DNA from: Morinoia aosen
Taxonomy: Eukaryota; Arthropoda; Malacostraca; Amphipoda; Talitridae
Assembly (NCBI GenBank): GCA_030386875.1
Contig: CM059564.1
Coordinates: 44,846,075-44,910,074, forward strand
Reading direction: 5' to 3'
Length of the DNA stretch: 64,000 bases
This document shows positions 22,661 to 33,333 of this stretch, in pieces (position 1 is the first letter of the stretch; each line of letters opens with the position of its first letter). Below the pieces are notes generated by a model. That model was given only the letters and a program-made list of their open reading frames with translations, made no database searches and was not told the origin of the DNA. The translations under genes and the position numbers were made by a program.

Positions 22661-23577
22661 TGCCACATTAAAGATATCCACATTGCCGCATTGCCACATT
22701 GCCCATTGAAGAAGAAAGATATCAAGAATTGATCTTCGGTTCTGCTGATCCGTGATTTTAAGTGTGAGGAGTGTCACCCTGTTTGGAGTAACGTCGCATA
22801 GTTATCACATTACTTCAGAGCATCGAGAAAAGGAAGAAGGACGTCAGCGCAGAAGATCGAAGTTCTTGGAAAGAACTTCGAGGGAGAAAAAATCGAAAAT
22901 CTACACGCTACTCAGTCTTCACCAGTCTGGATCATCGCTACTCAAAGGAGAAGATGAAGTGAAGGGGTCCAGATCAACAACCTGATCTGTCGACGAGATC
23001 TACGCAATTACGCACCGTCATCTGCAACGAGAAGATCGACGAGATCTACGCATCGCCAAAATATTGTTCAACGTCACCAACTAGCTTCGCATAGCAAGTT
23101 GAGTATACGCCGATAATGTTGCTTGCGAATTAAATAAGCATGCGCTCAATTTAATGATTATACATAATCATTATAAAATTAATAAATAAGAAGTTCTCTA
23201 TGTAAAACTTTTTGAGCAGCATAGGCATTGCAAGCGCAGTGAGCATGCTGACTCTTGGTGTGAGTGGGATAGCCTGAACGCGGAAGCATTTGTGAGGCGG
23301 TAGTCCATTGTGAGTGAGAACAATTGAAGGAAGTTGTAGCCATTGTTCTCTAGCACATAAGAGTAAGCTGAAGCAGCCTGCCTCTGTCCAGTGTGGTGGA
23401 GTAACAGTCAAGCAGCTTGACTGGGTCCTATGTGGTGCTGAAATAGCCTGTTTTAAAGTCCACTGAAAATGTGAGTTACCATTTTATTGTATGTAGAATA
23501 TTTTCATTAAATGTGTGTAGAACATTTTTCTCTTAAAGGTAATTAGAGGTCTAAGAATATAAGAGTATTTTGCGTTT
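22661..23577 (+). other. retrotransposon 5' leader
   Basis: 917 bp between the primer site and gag, without a convincing ORF. It contains a direct repeat CGACGAGATCTACGCA at about 22991 and 23038. A GTGAGT splice-donor-like site at 23471 (AAAAT then GTGAGT) lies about 100 bp before gag and could serve a spliced subgenomic RNA. Confidence 0.5.
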
Positions 23578-24921
23578 ATGTCGGACAGTGACTCTGACGG
23601 ATACGAGTACATAAGAACTATTCCGTATGTGACTAGCTTTGGAAGATTATCAATTCCTGTTTTTTCCGCGAAGTCGACTTCAATACCTGTCACCATGACG
23701 ACCACCACCACAGTCACCCCTGTTACCAGTGCAGTCACTACCACAGTTATCCCTGTCACTAGTACGGTTACCACTGTGACGACTTCTATTGTCGGTCCGA
23801 TACCTAGTGTTGTAATTGCTGGGCAGGATCTGCCGCAGTTCCGGGGTAGAAGACGAAGGAATGATCCGGACTTCATAGAAAATAAGTCACTAGAAACGCA
23901 TATAAAGAATGTGCGAGCATATTTCAATATGCTGTCAGATAATTCGGAAGAGGCAAAATTAAATTTATTGTTGCGAACTGCAGACAAGCGGGTAGGAGAC
24001 TTCAATACTGTTGTCGCTTCCATAATTAGTGAAGGTTATGATTTAAGTTTCGAAGAAGTCGTACACCTGTTGGAGAATATCTACGTCTCAAAGGGTGAAA
24101 GATCTCTGCACGCGGTTGCCTGTGATCTAAATAACGTACGCCTAAAACGTAATGATGCTTCAGCAAGTCAGTTTGTTGCTATCCTGTCCAAAATCCGTAA
24201 GCTAACCCACAGAATAATGAACAGCCCGGAGTGTTCAAACAGAGCCCACCCCTATGTAGTAAATTGTCCCGATCCTGTTGCTCTCGATAAGTATGTCGAG
24301 AATACTTTAATTGTTGCGTTAGCTATGGCCATCATCAACCCCCTAGTAACAGAAGATTTTTCCAAAAAACTATTTAACAAACCCTTTAATTCGTCGGAAG
24401 AGCTCCTTCAAAGACTTGTGACTGTCATTCGGAATTTTCCCGAGGATAAGCAAGTGTTAGCGACTCGAACTGAGAGATCTGTGGAAATCTATTGTGCAGA
24501 GGATGACCATTCGTCCGAATCCAACTTTGATGCAGCCTATGATGAGGCCGAAGTGCATACAATGACAAGAGGCGGATTTCAAGGTAGAGGTAGGACGCGT
24601 AGGCCCTACTCGAGACCAAATTTCCCAAGACCAACTTTCCGTGCTAGAGCTCACGTAAAATCTTTTGTTGGAGATCGTGAATTAGGAACTCTAGAAGTCC
24701 AGGCATTAGAGACAGCTACTGAAGCTAGGCGTTGCTCGAATTGTAACAGTAATGTGTGTGTCTGCCTAGGACAAGGTGCGTCGGTAACCACTGTGGCTAG
24801 GAAACCGACTGATTGGTACAAACCAGGTTCATGTCAGACAGCCACCGAGCATTCACTGCGTGACGTAGCTTGTTTTCGTTGTAATAAGTTAGGACACTAC
24901 GCAAGAGACTGTAGGTCCTGA
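23578..24921 (+). CDS. gag: Gag-like capsid/nucleocapsid protein, 447 aa before a premature stop
   Basis: This would be the structural protein of the retrotransposon particle, packaging the RNA. It starts at an ATG at 23578. Residues about 35-80 are strikingly rich in Thr and Val (runs of TTTTTV and VTT). The middle, from about residue 100 to 300, is a helical capsid-like region. Residues 330-370 are Arg-rich. Two Cys motifs follow: an atypical CSNC...CVC at about 385 and a canonical CCHC zinc knuckle CFRCNKLGHYARDC at about 432-445 (24871-24912). The TGA at 24919-24921 is probably a C-to-T mutation of a CGA Arg codon, because the same frame continues open, still Arg-rich, to a TAA at 25048-25050. 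That would give 490 codons and reach the frameshift site. Programmed readthrough of the TGA is an alternative. Confidence 0.88.
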   Translation: MSDSDSDGYEYIRTIPYVTSFGRLSIPVFSAKSTSIPVTMTTTTTVTPVTSAVTTTVIPVTSTVTTVTTSIVGPIPSVVIAGQDLPQFRGRRRRNDPDFIENKSLETHIKNVRAYFNMLSDNSEEAKLNLLLRTADKRVGDFNTVVASIISEGYDLSFEEVVHLLENIYVSKGERSLHAVACDLNNVRLKRNDASASQFVAILSKIRKLTHRIMNSPECSNRAHPYVVNCPDPVALDKYVENTLIVALAMAIINPLVTEDFSKKLFNKPFNSSEELLQRLVTVIRNFPEDKQVLATRTERSVEIYCAEDDHSSESNFDAAYDEAEVHTMTRGGFQGRGRTRRPYSRPNFPRPTFRARAHVKSFVGDRELGTLEVQALETATEARRCSNCNSNVCVCLGQGASVTTVARKPTDWYKPGSCQTATEHSLRDVACFRCNKLGHYARDCRS

Positions 24922-25037
24922 CGAGACTATTTCAACAGACCAGGTAGACCTGATCGTGTCCGTGCGCGAGGACAGCATAAAACTCGTGTACCAGAAAAAG
25001 GCCAGGTAGAAACTTACCAAACTAACAGTGGCGATAA

Positions 25038-25044
25038 TTTTTTA
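25038..25044 (+). promoter_or_regulatory. putative -1 ribosomal frameshift site, T TTT TTA
   Basis: The extended gag frame reads AAT TTT TTA GCG TAA, so the heptamer T TTT TTA is in the exact phase required for simultaneous slippage into the -1 frame. The pol frame opens at 25038, right after an in-frame TAA at 25035-25037. The gag and pol overlap is only 13 nt. TTTTTTA is a known efficient slippery heptamer in retroviruses. A weak hairpin downstream (ACG-ATTTC at 25060-25067 with GAAAT-aa-CGT at 25078-25087) might assist. Function is inferred. Confidence 0.75.
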
Positions 25045-28000
25045 GCGTAAGCTGCAGAGACGATTTCATTTCCGATAGAAATAACGTCAATGGTAAAAAT
25101 GAAATTGAAATAACTAAGTGTGACTCTACGTCAGTAGCTCCCTGTGAACCCGAGGAGAATTCTGGTTCTGAAGATTCCCTCGTTAAAAATGTCGAGAGAA
25201 TTGATGTGTTAAACATGTCTGAAGATTCCCTCGTTAAAAATGTTGAGATAATCGATCCATTAATTAAGTGTCAAAATAGATATGAATCGCTCGGAGAGGT
25301 AGATTTAAGCGATTTAAATGATTTAAATGCTCATGGCACTGAATGTGAAAGCCATTTGACGGCGAACGTTTGTAAATACGAAGAAGATGAAGAAGTTGAA
25401 GTTACAGGACAAAATGAATTATTTGTAATACGGAAAAGTCATAAGCCCATGATTGTGCTTAGAAAAGATGCAGACCTGTGGAATGCATTGATTGATTCAG
25501 GATCAGAAAAATGTCTAATCAGCTACCACAGAATTAGTGAGATAAGTAATGACGTGAAGCCAAGTTCTCTGACTATAAAAGGCGTTAACGCTAAGATTAA
25601 TGTTGAAGGCGAGGTGGAGCTTGTCCTAAAGTTAAAAAACGGTGTAAGTTTAAAGACAAATGCTTTAATAATTAAAGATGGTATTTACAATTATGACGTC
25701 ATTATTGGGCGTGATTTATTAGACAAGAACGCCGTTGTAGACTTGAAACAAAGATGTTTAATTATCAAAGACGAGAAAATTCCCTTTGCAGAGGTAAAAC
25801 GACGAAAAAAGAGAAAGACAGAGTGTCTCGAGTATTTAATAGAGAATACTGAGTGTCTCATGGCGGACACGATTACGTCCAGAACTAAGAAAAAAGTCCT
25901 AAATAAGCTAAGAGAGAAGAGAGAAATTCTCAGGACGTGTAATGCTGCGAGAGTAGGCGAGGAAGTAAAAAGGGATGGTAAGAGAGAAACTCAGCCTGTT
26001 CGAGGCGTAGTTGCAGTTACCAGTTCCCACACAGGGCCAAGGCCGTTAAGAGTTCATACACAAAGAGTGGAGATTGCTCCCAATGTAATTTTGAAACATG
26101 TTGGACATGTTGGAAAGTGTAAAAATGGAGAATACATAATAAAGAAAGCAACTTTAAAAGAAGGCATTTGTGTCGCAGAAGCAATTGTGAGAGTTAATAA
26201 TAGGAGAAAGATTCCGTTGTTGTTAATTAATAGCTCCGACAGAGCGATTGTTTTACCAGAGAATGCAATTATAAGTACTTTAGAAAAAGTGGAGAAGGAT
26301 CACGTTGAATCCGAAGTTTACTTGTCAGATGTACAAGGAGAATTAAAAGGAGGATTGAGTACCTTTGTGCAGGCAGCTAGTGTTGTCCAGGACAGTCATT
26401 TAGATGTCGAGAAGAAAGACACTAATAGTGAATCTGTCGGGATCATAGGAGTTGTCGACAAAGGGTACATTTCTGATTCCAAAGAAATAGCCCGTGGTCG
26501 GCGGAAAATAAATAATGATGATATCAAGTGTAACGATGACGAAATGAAGCCTGAATTGCTGAGTTTGTTGAATGAATTCAGAGACGTTATTACTATAGAC
26601 AATGAATCGATCTCCGCTGCTGCGATTAAACCATACAAAATACGTTTGAAACCTAACGTGGATGTCGTAAATGTCCCTCCCTATCGTATTGCCCACCGTT
26701 ACATGGAAGACTTGAAAGTCGTTAACGAAAAAATGTTAGACGACGGAATTATTAGACCATCGATTTCAGCTTATAATTCACCGATAATTGTAGTTCATAA
26801 GAAAGATGGAACCATACGTCCGGTAGTTGACTTTCGCAAAGTAAATGAGGTAATTTATGAAGAATCATTCCCTCTACCGCGGATGGATGAGATACTCTAT
26901 AGTCTAAATGGTCAACAATACTTTTCGAAATTAGATTTTAGGTCGGGATATCATAATATTACACTGACCGATGAGAGTAAGGAAATAACAGCATTTACCG
27001 TTGGTAGCAGAAAATACGAGTTCAATCGTTTACCTTTTGGTTTAAAAACCTCATCTGCATATTTCCAGTCAGTAATGACTCAAACGCTATCTCCTGTTCT
27101 AGGAAAACTATCTTTCGTCTTTATGGACGACATACTCATTTTTTCAAAGGAAAAAGGGCAGCATCTTGCCGATATAAAAGTTGTACTTGAACTATTAAGA
27201 AACGCTAGATTGTCAATAAAGACGGAAAAGTGCGAATTTTTTAGTGATGAGATTGAATATCTCGGACATTCCATTAGCGGAATGGGAACCAGAAGCACCG
27301 GTACTGACAAAGTGAAGAATTTAGAAATTCCTAAGAATGTGAAACAGTTACAGTAATTTCTAGGACTAGTAAATTTCTTTCGTAGGTACATAAAAAATTT
27401 TGCGAGTATCGCAAGCCCGCTCTATAATCTTCTGAAGAAAAATGTTGAATTCAATTGGTCTAGAGATTGTCAAAACGCTTTTGAAAAATTAAAGGATGAA
27501 CTGTGTGAAAATACAATCTTGAGTCACCCAAACTTCGATCAAAATTTTCATCTGTTTTGTGATGCATCAAACGTCGGCATAGGAGCTGTTTTACTCCAGT
27601 CATCTACTGATAAAGTTCGAAACATGAGACCTGTCGCATTTTTTTCTAAAACGTTGAATTCCACCCAACGACGATACTCAACAACAAAAAAGGAAATGTT
27701 TGCTATAGTTGAAGCGTTGAAGTACTTTAAATATCTTGTTTTAGGATATGATCTGGTCATTTACACCGATCATAAGCCTTTGGTTCCTTTATTTTCAAAG
27801 AAATTGCCTGAAGACAACACGCTCGCTAGATGGAGTATTTATGTGCAAGCTTTTGATGCCAAATTAAAGTATTTTTCTGGGAAAGCGAATAGTGCCACCG
27901 ATGCATTAAGTAGATTAAATCATGACAAAAATCCTTTAACAGAAAGAGAACTATTAGAGTGTTCTGAATTAACCCCGGATGTAGAGACTTTTCCCGTTGT

Positions 28001-29462
28001 AACCAGGCTGCAAGCCGCTGCTGCGGGTAACAAATGTAACAAGCCGGTGACTGAGGGAGAGTTCGAGGAGACAATGCCAGGAAGTGAGGATGGAAGAAAC
28101 AACAACAGTACTGCTGAACAGCAGACAGCCCCCAGACGTGAACCCAGTGACCTTAATAGCAGACAGAAAACGTGCTTACGCAGACTGGATAACGTTAACA
28201 AGACTACAGACCATTCAAGTATAAACGACAACTGGTCGTTAGACGAATTTAAACGTGAACAAGATAGTGATCCTTTTTGTTCTGAAATAAAGGATGCCCT
28301 AGAGAATGCAACAAAAGTTACTAATACTGACTTGAATGAATTTCTGATTATGAATGACATTTTGTATAAAAGACGAAGAATTGACAACAGACCCAGCACC
28401 ATTCTGACTATTGTGGTGCCATATACTCTGCTACACAAGACAATTTTATTTATTCATAATTTGTCCCATACAGATTTGAATCATACCTTGTTTAAGTTTA
28501 AATTAAAATATTTTCATCCGTACGAACGGACAATTACACGCAAAATTGTTGAATCTTGTGACATCTGTAAGATTCTAAAATCACGAATATCGACGCCGAT
28601 TAAAATTCTAAATGCTCCAATTGGAACACGATGCTTTCAAACGGTCAGCATAGACTTCTACGGTCCATTAACAATGACAGACAATGGGAACAAATTTATT
28701 CTTGTCATTATCGACTTGTTCTCGCGTTTTGTTAAATTATATTCGACTAGTGACCGACGTACAGAGACTGTTACAGATTGTCTATGGAATTTTTGCTGTT
28801 TGTTCGGTACCCCGGACGTGTTGTTGTCTGACAACGCTTTAGAGTTTAAATCATCTAATGTGAGAAATTTCACAAAAGGACTTTCTATCTTGAAAAGGGA
28901 AGTTCTGGCTTTTTCCCCTTTTTCTAATGGCATTGTTGAGCGATGTAATGGAAAAATTCGACACCTGCTCAAGTTATATCTAAATTTTCTTACTCATAAT
29001 GAGTGGGATAGATTATTGGATATTGTGGAGAATTCGATTAACAATAGCTTTAATGAAACATTAGGCGATACCCCCGCATACACGGTTTTCGGTAGAGATA
29101 CGTGTGTGTATATTAGTTCTACTAATTTAGAAGACTTCAATGTTGCGACTACATATGAAGATGTTCAAAAACAAAAATTTAAAGAGTCATCTATTGTAGT
29201 GAACAATATTAGAAATGCAATCATTAACGCTACAATCGAAAGAACTACCTATAGAAACGTGAAACGTCGCGATAAAAATTTAAAGGTGACGGACCGTGTA
29301 CTAGTGAAAAACCATGCCAAAAAACACAAGCTACAGCTAAATTTCTTAGGTCCCGGTATCATTGAAAGGCTAGGTAAAAATTATGCAGATATTAAGATCG
29401 GTAACAAGATTATCCGATCGAACTTAAACCATGTACTGCCTTTAGATAAGTTAAAAGGGTAA
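25038..29462 (+). pseudogene. pol: Ty3/gypsy Pol polyprotein, one internal stop
   Basis: The frame is open from 25038 to 29462 apart from TAA at 27354-27356, where neighbouring family members usually have Gln, so CAA to TAA is likely. Protease: ALIDSGSEKCLI with the catalytic DSG at 25494 (residue about 153). Reverse transcriptase: PIIVVHKKDG, then RPVVDFRKVN, FSKLDFRSGYH, LPFGLKTS and the catalytic FMDD at 27120-27131, then the YLGH segment. The stop falls in the connection just before FLGLVNFFRRYI. RNase H: FCDASNVGIGAVL (Asp codon at 27561) and YTDHKPL. Integrase: a Cys-rich CDIC zinc-binding end, then catalytic Asp 28653, Asp 28830 and Glu 28938, an exact D,D35E spacing. The C-terminus has a LGPGIIERLG segment like the GPY/F module. 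There is no ATG at the frame start, consistent with production by frameshifting from gag. Confidence 0.95.
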
Positions 29463-30205
29463 AATTGTCAACCTAGTTTGGAACTGTTCATTTTCATATA
29501 TTCCGAAATCGCCATTCCATATATGCATTTAAATGGTATTTAGCTTGTAAGTGTGTTCTATGAGTTTTTAGCTTGTAAGTGTGTTCTATGAGTTTTTAGC
29601 TTGTATGTGCGTTCTATGAGTTTTTTTCTTAGGACTTTATGTATGTCTTGCGTTAGGAAATATTTTGTTGCGCAAACACCTTGTGACGAGATGTTGAACT
29701 TAGGATGTTGTCATACTGTTATTGCGACATCAAGGTTGTGTTCATCAAGTCGTAAGCTAGAGTTGATAAACTTAGGTGCAATCGTGGAAATGTCGACACG
29801 AGAGTGCGAGTGCGAAACCCGCGAGAACTGCATCGCATCTGCCGCAACTTGTTTGAAAACAATGTCAGGCATTGTAGTTGGAGTGAATGTGTCTTAATGA
29901 GAAGGAAGCGTTGCCTTAGTATGAAACGACAATTGTTTACTTTAAACTTGTGGCCATGCTAATCAGCTGTGTCGTTTCCTTTCAGATTCCTTGGGCAACT
30001 CCTGAACAATTCCAGAACATTACACATTCTGATTTACAATATACACATACACTTTACACCTTCACATACTACTTGGTTTGCGCACTTATCTAATCTCAAT
30101 AATAATTAATAATCAATAATAACTACTTACTTAATTTCAATAAGCACCTCAAAGACTTCAATCATTTTACTTCCTGCTCTGTTAGTCGCTTTGTGGCCCG
30201 CTAAC
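29463..30205 (+). other. pol to ORF3 spacer with a splice-acceptor-like site
   Basis: 743 bp. 29542-29625 is a 28-bp unit repeated three times (below). At 29981-29985 a strong acceptor TTTCCTTTCAG follows a branch-point-like GCTAATC 23 nt upstream. A frame at 29616-29897 is Cys-containing but has no recognisable domain and I do not call it. The position before ORF3 suits a subgenomic RNA. Confidence 0.55.
29542..29625 (+). repeat. three copies of a 28-bp unit inside the retrotransposon
   Basis: AGCTTGTAAGTGTGTTCTAT followed by GAGTTTTT occurs at 29542, 29570 and 29598, the last with GTATGTGCG. Each unit carries a GTAAGT or GTATGT donor-like sequence. Confidence 0.9.
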
Positions 30206-30532
30206 ATGGGTAACAAAGTATCCAATGTTAACGTAGACGCCATTTTAACTGCAATTAAAGCCAATAATGGTCAGATATCGGATGAACTCATCCGCCATAC
30301 AGAGGAAACGAGAGTCGACCTCATTCCTGATCAATTGAGCGACATACTGTTGCTCCTTTACACGTTAATCACGATTATAACTACTGTAATGATTATTTAT
30401 ATTAAAAGAGATCTCAACAAGGTTATTGGACGACTAAGTGGTGATGACGTAGTTTTGCGTCGAACCGCTTGGAAGGAAATCTGTAATAGTCCTAGGCAAA
30501 TACTTGCAGTTCCACCTCAAGTTAGCGCATAA
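30206..30532 (+). CDS. small membrane protein, possible N-myristoylation (ORF3), 108 aa
   Basis: I do not recognise the family. The ATG at 30206 gives MGNKVSNVN. Gly2 with Ser at position 6 and no forbidden residue at position 3 fits the N-myristoylation consensus. Residues about 47-66 (ILLLLYTLITIITTVMIIYI) form one hydrophobic span, followed by a basic stretch (KRDLNKVIGR) that would stay cytoplasmic. The region before it is amphipathic and acidic, and the tail is Pro-containing. It lies between pol and the 3' LTR, the place where errantivirus-type elements carry env, but it is far too short for an envelope protein and has no signal peptide or Cys pattern. It could be a membrane-targeting accessory protein. 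The frame is intact although gag and pol are broken. Confidence 0.6.
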   Translation: MGNKVSNVNVDAILTAIKANNGQISDELIRHTEETRVDLIPDQLSDILLLLYTLITIITTVMIIYIKRDLNKVIGRLSGDDVVLRRTAWKEICNSPRQILAVPPQVSA

Positions 30533-30681
30533 CACTACAACGCTAGACTTCCACATTCACATTAACATCACAAAACACACGTGCCTCAAACGCTGTGCTC
30601 TCATTCCCCGATGGTGTCCCTTGAAACTTCGAACAATGGGAACACACTCATGCACAGAGTCCACGTGCACGTCCCTACAAG

Positions 30682-30945
30682 ATGGATCTTTACACATACA
30701 AGATGGAGACAACTGAATATCATATTACGCGTGATATACGTTTTTCAAATCTCCCGAGGAGTAGACACCTTCCATGTCTTAGAATATTTCTATTTTATAC
30801 GGATTATTACTTGTTCTTGGTGTCGTTAATTATAACCCTTGATGTCGTTTTACTCGCCTTATGGAAATGTTTTGTTCATGTTTCACGCGAGATAAGGAGA
30901 CGAATTATTTATATTGCGAATAAAAACCAAATTGCACGCTTGTAG
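30682..30945 (+). CDS. small single-span membrane protein (ORF4), 87 aa
   Basis: Unrecognised. The ATG is at 30682, 149 nt after ORF3 ends. Residues about 42-66 are strongly hydrophobic (YYLFLVSLIITLDVVLLALW), followed by a basic helix-like tail (SREIRRRIIYIANKNQ). The N-terminal 30 residues are polar. Layout (short exterior, one span, basic interior) parallels ORF3 without obvious sequence similarity. Being second of two small membrane ORFs inside one element makes a paired function conceivable. Chance ORFs of this length are possible in AT-rich DNA, so confidence is moderate. Confidence 0.45.
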   Translation: MDLYTYKMETTEYHITRDIRFSNLPRSRHLPCLRIFLFYTDYYLFLVSLIITLDVVLLALWKCFVHVSREIRRRIIYIANKNQIARL

Positions 30946-31570
30946 ATTGGTTGAATTGAATTAGTTCATTTATTGATTATTCTATTTAATTTACTTTTAA
31001 TATTTAATTTAGTTGAATTGAAATAAGTTAATTTGAATCGTAGGACGATTTGAATCCTACGGAAAAGCAAATCAACTTTTACCTTGCCATTTGTAGTAAT
31101 GTAATGTATTGTTTTGCGTATATAAACGTATATTCTATATCTTTATATACTATAGATTTATGATGGATTTTTCCTTCTAAATTTTTCATTTTCATTAAAT
31201 TTTTGTTTCTCGATTTGACGGTATGTGTCCAGTTTGTTAAAAAAAGTGTACCTTATGGAGATGATTTATTACGTACGTGATTTGATTTTTTATTTCGATA
31301 ATTTAATAAAATTGTGTGGTGTATCCAATATTGAATTAAATAAATCAAGTATTGAATTGAAACTAAAATTAATAATGTTTAACGAGATGTAGGATTACCG
31401 TTGAATTTTGTTGAATTTATGCCTTGCTAAAGACAGCAAAAGCCATACCTGCCTACCTCCGTTCATAATTCGGAAGCATTTTGTAAAATCAAAGTTAATT
31501 GAATAACGTTTAAAAAAAAAAAATTTTTTTTATTGTAATAAAGAATTTTTACGTATGGGGGGAACAATTA
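30946..31570 (+). other. retrotransposon 3' non-coding region and polypurine-like tract
   Basis: Very AT-rich, with a run of A then T at 31511-31530. A purine tract GGGGGGAA at 31557-31564 ends 6 nt before the 3' LTR and is the best candidate for the polypurine tract that primes plus-strand DNA. The 6-nt gap is unusual. Confidence 0.5.
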
Positions 31571-31902
31571 TGTGCGCCCACCGAGTATATAAATAGAACC
31601 GGCAAGAGACATCGCCGTTCATTAGCGGTGGCCTGCCGTAGAGGTAGCATTAAAAAGAGTCGTCGCTGTTCAGTAGCGGAAGCGTGACTGTCGAGGAAGC
31701 ACCTGTATAGATCACAGATGCGTTATAGAAGTAACATCACTTCGTATCAGCGCCTACCGTCCGATCTAACAGATTCTTTGCCAATACCTAAGCCTGTGCA
31801 AATTCCTAAGTACCAATAAAGGATAACCACGTTACTGCATTTGAGTCACTCCCGAACCTCATTCGCGTTAGTTTCGACCTGTACACGGAAAGGGCCGGAA
31901 CA
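31571..31902 (+). repeat. 3' long terminal repeat
   Basis: 332 bp, same length as the 5' LTR, with about five substitutions and no indels. The AATAAA signal is at 31815-31820. It is followed directly by AATT, the target-site duplication, and then the rest of unit D of the 105-bp array (to 31967). Confidence 0.97.
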
Positions 31903-31967
31903 AATTCACAATTGCGAGCTGCTAGGAGTGTGAAGAACCTGAACCTTCAACTGTGTTTCCGAACTCC

Positions 31968-33333
31968 ACAAAACTAAACCAGCTTTGTTTCCCTTCCTCT
32001 TCTCCCTCAGAATTCCCTCTGATTACCCCGTGATGGAATTCCCGCTATTGAAAGGCGCTGTGTTTTTTTGCGGTGCGTACATCTCCCATGTTTTTGAAAT
32101 GTATTTTGTCTTTTTTGTTTTCTATTCAAGACTCTGGCTTCAATGTTTCCGCAAGAATTCCTGCTCCGCTGCCGCAAGAACAGCATGTAAACAAGCAACG
32201 TTTCTTAGGGGAATATTCTGCCAAAATAAAATCTGCGGTCTTGTAACCTTTCCATTTACGGCAGCAAAGCAAATGAAGTGAGAAATTGGACTCTGTATCA
32301 CGCGTGCGCTTTAAAGTGCCTCAGGTGCTCGAATTTTTCTTGCCTAAAAATTAGGGAGGCCCCGCGTAACATTTCAAATTCCGTGCGTAGATTTTAAACT
32401 CGGCTGCCGTTCTGCCAAAATGAAGCGATCCCTCGATGCATTTTTTACTACCACGCACGCAAGCCGTCGTATCGCACGACGGAACAGACTCTTTTCTCAA
32501 GTATTTCAATTGAAAAACATTTTGATTTTACTTTCAAGGTTTCAAGACTTTTTGACTTTTTAGCGTATAACATGGTCATCCGAATATAACAAATGATTTG
32601 TGTATGCAAAAAATTAGCGGTTCATATCCACCCGAGGAGCGAATTTATTGATAATTGTTGCGCTCTGATACATCAAGGAAAATATTTAACACTGCCGCAT
32701 TTAATTCGGTTCTTGAGGATTTAATTAATAACTCGAGTGTGGTCGTCGTTAGTGTAACAGCGACGGTAAAATATTACTCTCCATCGAGGCAGGCAGTTAA
32801 TCACTTTCAGGAGAAATTCTTTTGCGGGCAGATTAATGGGAATGAAACAAAACACATTTTAATTAATTTATAAAATAGACGATATCTGGAGCACAGAAAC
32901 AACATGCCCCTTTCCACGGTTTTTGTGTTATTGGAAGTTAGAATTTCAGGAAGTTCTACCTGCAACAAAATAATACAAAAAGCGAGTGTTTATGATGAAA
33001 GATTCAACAGCAGAATACATCGTAATTTAGAATGCATCAATGAGTAGCTAGAAGCATTAAGTTCAAATGACCCGAAAGATGACACAGGTGTATGACCTAA
33101 AGCAACCTAATGTGAGACAGAAATCAATGAACAAAGAGCGTCCAACCACAATAATAAAAAATGCTGCCCTGTCTTCCTGAGAATGTTGTCTCTGAAAGAT
33201 TGGCGTACATACAATGGCCGACGTAGCCCTTCAATTACAGGCGTGCAGCGGACGTGATCACACAGTCGGACATGATGTAGCTGTGGAGAGCAGCGCTCGA
33301 TAAGGGAAGGATTACTTGGCGCAGTAGAAGGCC
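31968..33333. other. no recognisable gene
   Basis: Mixed composition. The short frames at 31985-32281 and 32655-32873 have no recognisable domain. Confidence 0.4.

Larger units (their letters stand above)
22307..31902 (+). mobile_element. complete Ty3/gypsy LTR retrotransposon (9,596 bp)
   Basis: Two 332-bp LTRs (22307-22638 and 31571-31902) begin TGTG and end ACA. They are flanked by the 4-bp target duplication AATT (22303-22306 and 31903-31906). The order is LTR, primer site, gag, pol (protease, reverse transcriptase, RNase H, integrase), two small ORFs, LTR. RNase H before integrase, together with the reverse transcriptase and integrase motifs, places it in Ty3/gypsy (Metaviridae). I could not name the clade. 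A stop in gag (24919-24921) and one in pol (27354-27356) make this copy defective. The LTRs differ at about 5 positions, so the insertion is fairly young. Confidence 0.97.

Noticed and set aside
22752-22985. Possible short ORF in the retrotransposon leader
   Set aside because: It begins with a non-ATG codon and has no recognisable feature. Leader regions commonly contain such chance frames.
29601-29897. 98-codon frame between pol and ORF3
   Set aside because: The frame begins within the 28-bp repeats at a non-ATG codon, shows no membrane span or domain, and lies in the likely intron or spacer.
30206-30945. An env gene in the first LTR element
   Set aside because: No signal peptide, furin-like site, fusion peptide or Cys framework, and the two ORFs are far too short. 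They are described as small membrane proteins instead.
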